Source: SAR324 cluster bacterium JCVI-SC AAA005 (GTDB lineage: Bacteria; SAR324; NAC60-12). Taken from it: a stretch of 47,562 nucleotides of DNA. Location of the stretch: positions 1-47,562 of the forward strand of contig AGAU01000192.1 of NCBI GenBank assembly GCA_000224765.2. The letters run 5' to 3'. The notes under the pieces were generated by a model that saw only the letters and a list, made by a program, of their open reading frames with translations, made no database searches and was not told where the DNA came from. A program made the translations under genes and the position numbers. Positions 16,408 through 24,903 of this stretch are shown here, in pieces (positions within the stretch are counted from its first letter, which is position 1; each line of letters begins with the position of its first letter).

Positions 16408-17026
16408 TTTGCTCGAGTTGATCGCCAGCGGGACATGCTTTGGTCTCTTTGTCTACAAGTGGATCATCATCATTGCTGTTGTCCTAACATGGGTTAGTGC
16501 AGATCCCTACAATCCGTTCGTGTCATGGATCAACCGATTCACTCGGCCTTTCTGGTATTGGTGCGAAAGATGGTTACCACTCACCATAAGGCACTTCAGC
16601 GCCTACTTTTCTCTGCTACTGGTAATTTTTGGACAGGCGCTCATTCCAGCGTCTGTACGTTCGATCAATCTGTTTCTGCAAGGCATAATTGAAGTCGATG
16701 CTTTAGCACTTCAGTTTGGTGGGCATCTCATCCAGTCTACTAGCATCATTGCCCAAAGTATCTTCTTCTTCTTCATGCTGATCTTAGGTTTTTGGTTCTT
16801 CCTGACTCTGATCAATCCTGCTTACAATAATCCTATTGTTCAGGTCCTCCATACTTTGGCAGATCCACTACTCTCTCCGCTACAACGTTACCTTCCTCGA
16901 ATGCGCTTCGACATCTCTCCTCTAATTGGTGTGGCGCTCTTCTATCTACTCAATGCCTATCTTGTACATCCTATCGCCTTCTATGGTGGGATGCTCTCCC
17001 AACCAGTCCAACTCTGTGTCTATTGA
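16400..17026 (+). CDS. YggT family membrane protein (two YGGT repeats)
   Basis: 208 residues from the ATG at 16400, which overlaps the stop of the preceding gene by eight bases. The protein consists of two YGGT modules, each with helices around a short amphipathic segment: VVLTWVSADPYNPFVSWINR with RPFWYWCERWLP in the first, and LINPAYNNPIVQVLHTLADP with PLLSPLQRYLP in the second. Family members sit in the inner membrane and have been linked to osmotic stress, division or membrane-complex assembly in different bacteria; the molecular function is not settled. The longer upstream frame lies inside the Fe-S carrier gene and is not used. Confidence 0.88.
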   Translation: MPDLLELIASGTCFGLFVYKWIIIIAVVLTWVSADPYNPFVSWINRFTRPFWYWCERWLPLTIRHFSAYFSLLLVIFGQALIPASVRSINLFLQGIIEVDALALQFGGHLIQSTSIIAQSIFFFFMLILGFWFFLTLINPAYNNPIVQVLHTLADPLLSPLQRYLPRMRFDISPLIGVALFYLLNAYLVHPIAFYGGMLSQPVQLCVY

Positions 17027-17092
17027 CTCTCCAGAAAAATGGTCGAATTTTTGAAAGGATTATAGCAGACGTCAACCCAAACTGACTGAGCT

Positions 17093-19849
17093 ATGAACCT
17101 TTCCCAACGCCTGCTTTCCATCCTACTAATCTGTATTGGTATCAACCTCCCTTTCTCAGCGGTATTGGGACAAGCAAGTGCACTCACACAGTGTTCTGTG
17201 GAAAAACGTCGCGAACTGCGACTGAAGGGTTTACTGGACGATGTCATTGCCTGGCGTTGTGGTGATTTTCCCAAAGCTCGCATTCTAGCCCACTTGGAAG
17301 AATCATCTATTCTGGAGGGAGATGAGGGAACCAACATCACAATTCAGCTAAATCGTCAACCTGCATCCTCCGTCCGAATCAGCTTACGCAGCGTGCTGGC
17401 CGATGAAGTAGTTTTGGGCGCAGACGAACTGACCTTCACAACAAGTGACTGGAATAAGCCGCGCCACATTACTGTTAAAAGTATTGATGACGATATTGCA
17501 GATGGTGATCGTGCAGTAACCTTACAGCTTGCTGTAGCTGCCACAAAAGACACTCGTTTCCGACAAGCTGCCCCTGTTGTTCTTGTTCTGCAAAGTTTGG
17601 ATAACGATGCAGTTGATTGGTCCGTAACACGCCAACCTGGTCGACTACAGGAGGGAGGGGTTCCTGTCATATATGAAATTTCCCTACTCAGTCGCCCTAT
17701 GAATCCCATTATTTTGCGGGTGGACAACAAGCATCCTGATTTTATCCGGGTTACTCCCGATGAAATTCAAATTACGCCTGACAGCTGGCCTAAACCCGAG
17801 TTACTTCGAGTTCAGGCAGTTGACGACCCCTTTGACAATCTAGATCGCCCTGTAGAAGTACTGGCTTCAGTTAAATCAACTACAGATCAAAGCTACCTCA
17901 AGCTTCCCCCACTTCGCTTACAGCTGCTGGTCGAAGATGATGAAAATCCAGGAATTGTGGTCAATCCAGAAAGAGGCGTAACGACAGAGGCAGGAGCCCA
18001 AGCCAACTTTGACTTAAAATTACGAAGCCAGCCACGCAGTCCAGTCCAATTGAAAATTGAGTCTTCAGACGATACGGAGGGGAAAGTCTCCTCTCAGGAA
18101 ATGCGCTTCACAGCTGCCGACTGGGATCGTACTCAGCAAGTAGTCGTAGAGGGACTTGACGATCTTCAGCGGGATGGTGACCAATCCTACAAATTATCAA
18201 TTACAATAGATTCGACGGATGAGGCCTATCAGAAGCTCTCTAAACTCCAAATTCCATTGATCAACAGCGACGACGATACTGCTGCATTGGAACTTGAGAG
18301 TAATTCAGACCAGATCAGCGAAGAAGGTGATAGCTCTGAGATATCCATTCGGCTACTCAGTGAACCAGAGAGAGAAGTAATCGTACAACTCTCTCTGGAT
18401 AAAGCAGATGAGGCTACACTATTTCCAAACTCACTGACCTTTGACAAAAGTAACTGGAACGTTCGTCAACGACTGCTGGTCGTTGGCAAAGATGACAATT
18501 TGGCAGATGGTGACCAAACCATAGCTGTTTTTGTGAGAATATTTGGAAACAGTCCAGAGTACATTGCACTAGCATCCCAACAACTCACTCTAACTAATCG
18601 TGACAACGATATCGCAAGCATTCTGATCCGAGCACCCGAACAGCTTAGTACCAGTGAATCTGGAACCAGTGACCACTTTGAAGTACTATTGCAGAGCAGG
18701 CCCGAAGCTTCGGTACTTATTCCTCTACGCACATCTCAGCCAAACGAGATCAGCATCAATCCAGAGGCAATCATCATCCAGCCCGAAAACTGGGACCAAC
18801 CTCAACAAGTAACCATCCAAGGTTTAGACGATGAACGATTGGATGGCTCTCAATTTTTCTTGGTAAATATTCTACCTGCTGAGAGTAACGATCAACTTTA
18901 CCAAGGTCTGGACGCAACAGATTTGGTTGGCACCAATGAAGACAATGACCAACCGGGCATACTAACCTCAACAGGAAACCTGAGAGTGAGCGAAAGTTTT
19001 GGTGAAGACCAACTAAAAATCCGCCTGAATAGCAGTCCCAATGAAGCAGTACGTCTCCAACTCAAGTCATCTGCTCCAGATGAATTCTCTGTGCTACCAG
19101 AACAACTGATTTTCACTCCAAAAGACTGGAATCTTGAACAGAGCGTGACTGTTCGTGGGCTACCAGATGAAGTTGCAGAGGCTAGTTCAACCTACCAATT
19201 ATTGCTGTCCGTTACACAGGGTGAAGAAAACTACCAAGGATTGGACACCGTTGAGATCATTGTTGCTGTTGAAGACCAGACTCCTGAGCTACCACCAACG
19301 ATGATCAGGGCTATGAGTGGTCTACAATATGTTGCTCTTACAGGTCGAGTGCAACGGAGTAAGTACAAAGAAACAGGAACAGATTTGAATCTCAGCGGCC
19401 AAAGCCAAGGACTGTACTACAATCGTCATTGGACCTCTCGTCTAACGGCTGGATTTGCCCTAGAAAGAACAGAATTGACTGGGCAGAATTATACCCAGAG
19501 TCGTAGTATCGCAATTGAATTAGAAGAATACAGGCTACAGGCGTCCGGGGGCTACGCTTGGTATTTTTCACCCGAATGGAGGCTACAACCGGAGTTACGT
19601 ATCTCCTACAATTTTCTATCCGCTAAACGGACAGAAGAGGACTCCAACCAACGACCTGAAGAAACATTGGATGGCAGAATTTTTACAGGTCAGTTTGGTT
19701 CTAGTCTGCACTATTTGGCAAATGAAACCTTCTTTGTTGGAACAGGTATCTACCTTGATCCTAATAAGGTTTCTCTGGGGTTCGCTGATGCAAAAGGAAG
19801 CTATAGCACTATCTGGAGCAGTGAGTTCATGGTTGGGCTCCAATTCTGA
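17093..19849 (+). CDS. Large exported protein: six Calx-beta-like repeats plus outer-membrane barrel
   Basis: 918 residues. Signal peptide at about 1-27 (ending VLGQA), a short region with two Cys (about residues 34-56), then six tandem units of about 110 residues. Each unit shares the pattern LTF-x4-DW-x3-Q-x-V-x-V-x-G-x-DD-x4-DGD, for example FTAADWDRTQQVVVEGLDD, reminiscent of Calx-beta or cadherin-like calcium-binding beta domains in surface proteins. From about residue 735 the sequence turns into alternating Tyr/Leu-rich strands and ends in VGLQF, the terminal Phe typical of outer-membrane barrels. So a barrel of about 180 residues anchors a rod of repeats. Whether the rod faces out or into the periplasm cannot be told. 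Not a known named family. Confidence 0.85.
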   Translation: MNLSQRLLSILLICIGINLPFSAVLGQASALTQCSVEKRRELRLKGLLDDVIAWRCGDFPKARILAHLEESSILEGDEGTNITIQLNRQPASSVRISLRSVLADEVVLGADELTFTTSDWNKPRHITVKSIDDDIADGDRAVTLQLAVAATKDTRFRQAAPVVLVLQSLDNDAVDWSVTRQPGRLQEGGVPVIYEISLLSRPMNPIILRVDNKHPDFIRVTPDEIQITPDSWPKPELLRVQAVDDPFDNLDRPVEVLASVKSTTDQSYLKLPPLRLQLLVEDDENPGIVVNPERGVTTEAGAQANFDLKLRSQPRSPVQLKIESSDDTEGKVSSQEMRFTAADWDRTQQVVVEGLDDLQRDGDQSYKLSITIDSTDEAYQKLSKLQIPLINSDDDTAALELESNSDQISEEGDSSEISIRLLSEPEREVIVQLSLDKADEATLFPNSLTFDKSNWNVRQRLLVVGKDDNLADGDQTIAVFVRIFGNSPEYIALASQQLTLTNRDNDIASILIRAPEQLSTSESGTSDHFEVLLQSRPEASVLIPLRTSQPNEISINPEAIIIQPENWDQPQQVTIQGLDDERLDGSQFFLVNILPAESNDQLYQGLDATDLVGTNEDNDQPGILTSTGNLRVSESFGEDQLKIRLNSSPNEAVRLQLKSSAPDEFSVLPEQLIFTPKDWNLEQSVTVRGLPDEVAEASSTYQLLLSVTQGEENYQGLDTVEIIVAVEDQTPELPPTMIRAMSGLQYVALTGRVQRSKYKETGTDLNLSGQSQGLYYNRHWTSRLTAGFALERTELTGQNYTQSRSIAIELEEYRLQASGGYAWYFSPEWRLQPELRISYNFLSAKRTEEDSNQRPEETLDGRIFTGQFGSSLHYLANETFFVGTGIYLDPNKVSLGFADAKGSYSTIWSSEFMVGLQF

Positions 19850-20055
19850 ACAAAACAAACCCCGTGAAATAGCCTACTCACTACATTTACAGATTTCCCA
19901 CATCTCTGCCTGAACACAGCAACATCGTGAAAGTCCTGCCCTAGCTGATTCCCTTCGAGCAGATAATCTTCTTCTTTGGCAATACCTAAGTAACTTCTCA
20001 ATATAGCGCATCAGTTTGCCAAAAGATTGACTTTGTCAAATTCTCCGGCAGATCC

Positions 20056-21256
20056 TTTGATACTAGACATTTTTTCTACCAATTAAAGTCCACATGGAAT
20101 ATTTGCAAAACGCAAATTTGGTTGTACAGTGCCTGCGACACCTTGGAGAGCTGTCTCGTGCAGAAGTCTCTAGGACGATAGGTTTACGTGCACAAACCGC
20201 ATCCGTGCTAATGAGTAAACTATTATAGGAAGAACTGGTTATTGAAACCCACAAACGCTCTGGATTCATTGGCAAACCTACAACCCAACTTCAACTCAAT
20301 CCTCAAGGCGCTTACTCACTGGGGATCAAGTTAGTACATAAGGATATCACCATTGTATTAGTTGATTTCACAGGAGTCGTGATTGCTCGTGTTTTTCTAA
20401 AGCAAGATTTCTCATAAACTGAGACTGAGATGGAACTCATTCTCTAGCGAAGCAACCAATTATTTTCAAACAATCCAGGAAGTGCTCTTCGACTGGCAGG
20501 TATTGTAGTGGCAGTACCGTTTCAGTTGGAAACATTGCACAATGAGTTAGGACTGGATCAGGAAACATCAGACTGTCTCGCTGCTTGGCAGGCTTTAATG
20601 TTGCTGATGTGCTGGAGCAGAGTTTTGACCGCAATGTGTTCATGGAAAATAATTGAACAGCTGCTGTGATAGCGGAGATGCTTTTTGGGGTTGGCAAACG
20701 GGTGAATAATTTCGTCTACCTGTTCTTGGATGCGATGATTGGAGGAGGGGTTGTTTATGATGGAGACGTTCTACGAGGAACCAACAGCAACGCGGGAGGC
20801 TTAGCTCTGATGCCGGTTGATTCTTCAGGTCAGAGTAGCTTGTTGTTAGAGCACACCCCCTTATTTCTACTGCTCAACAAATTAAGCAAAGCTGGAATCG
20901 AAAAACCGAAAACTACTCAACTCAGTGAAGATATTAGCGAACAGCGCCAAATTTGTGACCAGTGGGTGGAACAGGCAGCGCCAGCTCTCTCCTTAGCTGT
21001 TATCGATATCCACAGTCTGTTAGATACTGAGGCAGTGGTACTCACCAGTCGGCTTCCTCGTGAACTCATGCAATATTTTATTCAGCTGATGGAGGTCATA
21101 CTGGAACAGAAATACCAACTAGATCTGGGCCAGAGTCTTCCTAAGTTGCTGGAGGAAGGAAATCGGAGTGATTTTCATGCGCTCGCTGCAGCCATGGTCC
21201 CCTACTATCAACGATATACCACTACTTTTTCAATTCTACCAAGACAAACTTTCTAA
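20056..21256 (+). pseudogene. ROK family transcriptional regulator, decayed
   Basis: A NagC/XylR-type ROK regulator is readable across the region but broken. From 20093 the winged-helix part reads LVVQCLRHLGELSRAEVSR, a TAG stop at about 20227, then EELVIETHKRSGFIGKPTTQ and LNPQGAYSLGIKL as in intact relatives. Further stops occur near 20415 and 20444. At about 20653 a TGA replaces the Asp of the NDTAAAIAEMLFG motif, and 20666-21256 continues open with IGGGVVYDGDVLRGTNSNAGG and the family C-terminus. Sequence before 20093 resembles the family start with a shifted base. It sits alone, with no sugar kinase or transporter beside it, so its former target is unknown. Confidence 0.9.
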
Positions 21257-21336
21257 ATATTGACTCATCTCTATACTTTTTAAGATGCATATATCTAATC
21301 AAAAACACTAGCCTGCTACTGAGTCATCTTAACAAA

Positions 21337-21348
21337 TCTGCTAGCAGA
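21337..21348. repeat. 12-bp perfect palindrome
   Basis: TCTGCTAGCAGA in the 129-bp gap between the dead ROK gene and the barrel gene. Both genes end here (convergent), so an operator is unlikely; it may be a remnant or chance. No U-tract follows on either strand. Confidence 0.3.
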
Positions 21349-21385
21349 CTATCTAACGACCAGGCCTCTCTTTCAAAAGCTTTGC

Positions 21386-22069
21386 TCATAAGGCTGTTCC
21401 CCAACGATAGCGTAGTCCTACCCCAAGTATGTTAGAACTAGTGTTGCGCACACCATACAAGCCATACCCAGCAGAGCGATGATGAATTCGGAAAGACAAC
21501 TCTGCTTCTGGAAGTTGTGGCGGAGCCAAAGTGATATCTAGCGTCAGCAAATTCATAAAGTGTTTGGAGAATCTGCCTTCAGTTTGCTCTTGATCTGGGA
21601 TCTGGGAAGAGTAAGAGACTCCTTCAGCAAAGCCAATCGTGGTCTTCACATAGCGGTCCCATCGGAAGTTTTTCCATCGGAATATTGCAGAAGGACCAAT
21701 CTCGTTGATCACCTTAGTTTGGCTTTCTCGATAATTGATACTCAGAGCTGCTTCCAATTCCGTAACGTAAGGTTCCAAATAATAGAACCACCAAAGCTTC
21801 CTTGATATTCGACGTGCGATTTCTACTCCATAAACTAGCTCATCTGTGTTTGGATACGCCAAATCCAGAGCTTTGGAGGGATCGTGTGAGTCCGTATAGT
21901 TGATCAAACCGATGTCATCTAGGTTGCTTTGAGCTGTCTGCCCCTTGAACAGCAATAATCCCCAGGCATCTTCAAAGACTTGAGCACAAACTGGCTGGAT
22001 AGGCAGCAGGAAAAAGCCTAGGCCTCCCACTAGCAAAAGCAGAAGGCGAAGCTTTCGGAAAAAATACAT
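21386..22069 (-). CDS. Outer-membrane beta-barrel, PagL/acyloxyacyl-hydrolase-like
   Basis: 227 residues with a signal peptide (hydrophobic 8-22, cut near PVCAQ) and alternating aromatic/polar strands. The C-terminal stretch FRIHHRSAGYGLYG...SSNILGVGLRYRWG has the His-x-Ser and Ser-Asn spacing seen in lipid A 3-O-deacylase (PagL)-type barrels, where a His-Ser pair is catalytic. An IGPSAIFRWKNFRWDRY segment gives the usual neighbouring strands. Assignment to PagL-like proteins rests on this motif only; it could equally be a non-enzymatic small barrel. It lies 31 bp after the TerB-type gene on the same strand and may be co-transcribed with it. Confidence 0.65.
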   Translation of the reverse strand: MYFFRKLRLLLLLVGGLGFFLLPIQPVCAQVFEDAWGLLLFKGQTAQSNLDDIGLINYTDSHDPSKALDLAYPNTDELVYGVEIARRISRKLWWFYYLEPYVTELEAALSINYRESQTKVINEIGPSAIFRWKNFRWDRYVKTTIGFAEGVSYSSQIPDQEQTEGRFSKHFMNLLTLDITLAPPQLPEAELSFRIHHRSAGYGLYGVRNTSSNILGVGLRYRWGTAL

Positions 22070-22100
22070 GTAGGAAGAGAAGTGTGTTCGTAGGTAGGAC

Positions 22101-23621
22101 TTACTCAGGCAAATGGAAAGTTTTCAGTTTTTCTTCCGAGTACTCTTCACGATCATCATAGCACTTCTTTAACGCCTGCTGCGATACAGAGAGCACCTTA
22201 AACTCTTCAGATTCCTGATCCAATTTTCCTTCGGTGTCATAGTTATCCATGAACTTCATCAGACCTCCAGCCCCCTGGAAGTCTTTGAAATACACTTTGA
22301 GCCTAAAGAGCAGTAGACAAGCCTTGATAATCTCGACCTTGTCAAGTTGTTCAAAAATTGGTTCGAGCCATTCAATGACTTTCTTCAGTGCCGCCTTGGC
22401 TTCATCGATTCGACCTGCCTCCGAGAGTATCTCAGCTTTCACCATATTCAGTGAGGCCATTTTACGAACGTTGGCATACGGTGTTTCTTCAACCTCCGAC
22501 AATCGTTTATGGGTCTCTATCGCCAAATCGTAGCTGAGCAATGCCATCTCAAGATCTCGTTCTTCACTCATGAATGCTGCTGGATCTGTAGTCTTCTCTA
22601 GTAAGCTCTTCATTCGCTCTTCCCATCCTTCCTGGAACTGCTCTACGTTGAAGGGGGCGTTCCGGTTGGACTGTGAGCGGAAATTTTCCAAAATATTAGT
22701 AGAGAACCCACAGCTAGTACAACTCGTCACATCCAGCAGATTAAAATCACAGAAATCCATAGATCCAGAAGGGCTTAGGTACTTTGGAATCCCAAAAATA
22801 TTCTGCTTGGTAATCATGCTCCTGGCACGCAAAGACCAAAAATGAACCTTATCATTGCCACAAGCAAAACAGTTGACGATGCGTCCAGTCAGTGAGGATT
22901 TCTTCGGTGTGAGCCGATCATTAACTGTTGAGACCTCATAACGATCTGGGTAAAGGATCTGAAGAATACCATGTTGATCTCCCAGTCTCTGAACGATATC
23001 TACACGAATCGAGACACTCTTCTCATCCCACTTTTCCTGGCGTTGTCCAGTCACTCTGCCTTCAACACGGTCATAGAATTCTTCCTCTGAACCTGATTTG
23101 GAAATCTGGATATAGACCGGCATATTCGGAACCATCGCGCGAGGGTTCCGAAAAGTACAACGGGATTCTGAGAGTGAGGTGAGTCGCACTAGAGAAGCAT
23201 TCTTACCAGCAGAGATTTTTGCCAATGGTTTGGTTGCTTCCAGCATTGATCGTGCTGTCTTCCATAGTTTCGTGAGGATATTGCTGGTGAAGCCTAACAG
23301 ACCACCCGCATAGACGAAGAAGGTGATTTCCGTCTCTGACATTTTCCCATCTACAACCATCAACTCCGCAAGATACTTGAGAATAATAAATGATTGCTTA
23401 GGATCAATCTTTCGTGCTTCCAGCGAGGGGGTCTTACCTTGGCGCACAACGGCCATGATGTCATTTACCTGATCACGATCTTCCAGAAAGGAAATGGCCT
23501 CTTTAAGAAATTCGAGTTCTGAGTCATCCACTCGACCATCGGCCACAATCATGCCGGCAATAGCCCGTGCAAACCAAACTTTCTCCTCGACGGACATGGC
23601 TTCGGTGTTAGGCAATTCCAT
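22101..23621 (-). CDS. TerB-like / DUF2225-like zinc-ribbon / TPR-like multidomain protein
   Basis: 506 residues, cytoplasmic, not a named protein. Residues of about 10-125 are a TerB-like helical domain with two copies of the acidic motif (MIVADGRVDDSELEFL and LMVVDGKMSETEITFF). Residues of about 140-230 form a beta-rich domain that may be a diverged PilZ fold. Residues of about 245-310 carry two CxxC pairs (Cys251/Cys254 and Cys301/Cys304) in a layout like DUF2225. The last 200 residues are helical and TPR-like (ILSEAGRIDEAKAALKKVIEWLE). No tellurite or ter genes are nearby, so the TerB name should not imply tellurite resistance. It could be a scaffold or sensor. Confidence 0.8.
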   Translation of the reverse strand: MELPNTEAMSVEEKVWFARAIAGMIVADGRVDDSELEFLKEAISFLEDRDQVNDIMAVVRQGKTPSLEARKIDPKQSFIILKYLAELMVVDGKMSETEITFFVYAGGLLGFTSNILTKLWKTARSMLEATKPLAKISAGKNASLVRLTSLSESRCTFRNPRAMVPNMPVYIQISKSGSEEEFYDRVEGRVTGQRQEKWDEKSVSIRVDIVQRLGDQHGILQILYPDRYEVSTVNDRLTPKKSSLTGRIVNCFACGNDKVHFWSLRARSMITKQNIFGIPKYLSPSGSMDFCDFNLLDVTSCTSCGFSTNILENFRSQSNRNAPFNVEQFQEGWEERMKSLLEKTTDPAAFMSEERDLEMALLSYDLAIETHKRLSEVEETPYANVRKMASLNMVKAEILSEAGRIDEAKAALKKVIEWLEPIFEQLDKVEIIKACLLLFRLKVYFKDFQGAGGLMKFMDNYDTEGKLDQESEEFKVLSVSQQALKKCYDDREEYSEEKLKTFHLPE

Positions 23622-23752
23622 GGGATTTCTCTCCTTTCATGATTACAGAATAAGCAACTATGAGCAGCAAAGCTCACAGCAAACAACAATTTTTCAAGTT
23701 GGGCAAGAGTAACCCCATCTTTGGGGAGACGCAAAGAAAAAGCTACATAACC

Positions 23753-24637
23753 TTAGAACTTGCCTGCCTCCCGGAAAGCAAAGGCGCTCCAACCTTCTGC
23801 CTCTGTCGAAGCACAAATCCGCAAACCATATTCCGCTAAGGCATCTGCAAGTGATGCTTCCTGCTCTGTCAGAAGACCACTACAAATCAGAGTTCCACCA
23901 GTTGCTGTCAGTCTTGCCAAGTCTGCTACCACAGATTTTAGTTCCTCCAACAACATATTGCTGATTACCAATGGAGCCAGTGCATCAATCGCTTTGGCTG
24001 TACCAACAACGCCCCAAAAATGTTGCCTCTGCTGATTCAATTCAAAATTGTGAAGAGCCTCTGGCAGAACTACAGGATCATTATCACAAGCTATAATTTT
24101 TGAAATTCCGAGACGAGCCGCGGTCAAGCCAAGAATGCCCGACCCTGCGCCCACATCAATGAGACTGGCTGGTACCTGAGCTTCCTGCAGAATAACCAGT
24201 TCGAGCATCTCCAGTGCCAAGCGAGTTGAGACGTGGGTTCCTGTTCCAAATGCCTGTCCTGGTTCCAGCCAAATTACCTGACGATTCTCAGGCAGGTCTT
24301 TTTCGTACCAGACAGGTGCAACTAATATGGTTCGACCGATTTCTACAGGCTGAAAATGATCATGCCAACCCAAACGCCAATTTTCATTCGGACAGAGTCG
24401 ATGCCCCACTAACTCTAGTTTCCCAGCTGCTTTTGGATACTCGTTGCGAAAACGAGAAATCCATTCATCGAGTTTTTGTGGTTCGGTCAGGTAGCATTTC
24501 AGTCTTTGTTCACCATCAACTTCTTGAAGAATCTCACAGCCAGCCACACCCTGCTCAAAGCAAAAGCCTGTCCAGAGATCTGCCAGTTCTTCTGCCACGC
24601 TGAATACACCTTCCTGGTAGTTCTCCGGACTAGTCAC
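23753..24637 (-). CDS. prmA: Ribosomal protein L11 methyltransferase
   Basis: SAM-dependent trimethylation of ribosomal protein L11. 294 residues. The N-terminal substrate-recognition domain ends near WRLGWHDHFQPVEIG, with the strong PrmA signature GQAFGTGTHVSTRLALEML; then the Rossmann domain with IDVGAGSGILGLTAARLG (SAM loop), the acidic strand end IACDNDP and the VISNMLLEEL segment, where most members have NIL. The ATG overlaps the stop of the small gene upstream (ATGA, 24634-24637), so it is translationally coupled. It is the last gene of the run that starts at lon. Confidence 0.95.
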   Translation of the reverse strand: MTSPENYQEGVFSVAEELADLWTGFCFEQGVAGCEILQEVDGEQRLKCYLTEPQKLDEWISRFRNEYPKAAGKLELVGHRLCPNENWRLGWHDHFQPVEIGRTILVAPVWYEKDLPENRQVIWLEPGQAFGTGTHVSTRLALEMLELVILQEAQVPASLIDVGAGSGILGLTAARLGISKIIACDNDPVVLPEALHNFELNQQRQHFWGVVGTAKAIDALAPLVISNMLLEELKSVVADLARLTATGGTLICSGLLTEQEASLADALAEYGLRICASTEAEGWSAFAFREAGKF

Positions 24638-24903
24638 TCGCGCGTCTTATCAAGATAGACTTTAAAGCCATCTTCCAACATTCCTCGTAAACGTGGATCC
24701 TTTTTTTCCTCTGCCAACTTACATTGCTGACAGCGGCAGCTTACATGATGTGTCTTTTGGAATCGTTTGATACGCACCCGAGTCAGGTCTTTTCCCTCAG
24801 TTTGCATCTGGCGCAACACCTTCTCCACCTGCTCCATGACCTTGTGCAGAACAATTTCCTCGTGCTTTGGGAAACCACGTTCCGTGGATTTACGGCCGAA
24901 CAT
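24634..24903 (-). CDS. Small CxCxxC protein coupled to prmA
   Basis: Not recognised. 89 residues, basic and charged, mostly helical, with one cluster HHVSCRCQQC (Cys-x-Cys-x-x-Cys) at about residues 52-61 that could bind a metal. It overlaps the glycosyltransferase gene upstream by 14 bp and prmA downstream by 4 bp, so the frame is constrained on both sides and very likely real. No membrane segment. Confidence 0.75.
   Translation of the reverse strand: MFGRKSTERGFPKHEEIVLHKVMEQVEKVLRQMQTEGKDLTRVRIKRFQKTHHVSCRCQQCKLAEEKKDPRLRGMLEDGFKVYLDKTRE

Noticed and set aside
21337..21348. Palindrome as an insertion site or terminator
   Set aside because: No target duplication, no T-run and no mobile-element genes nearby; 12 bp may be chance.
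22101..23621. Tellurite-resistance function from the TerB-like domain
   Set aside because: No terA, terC, terD, terZ or other tellurite genes are near, and TerB domains occur widely in unrelated proteins.
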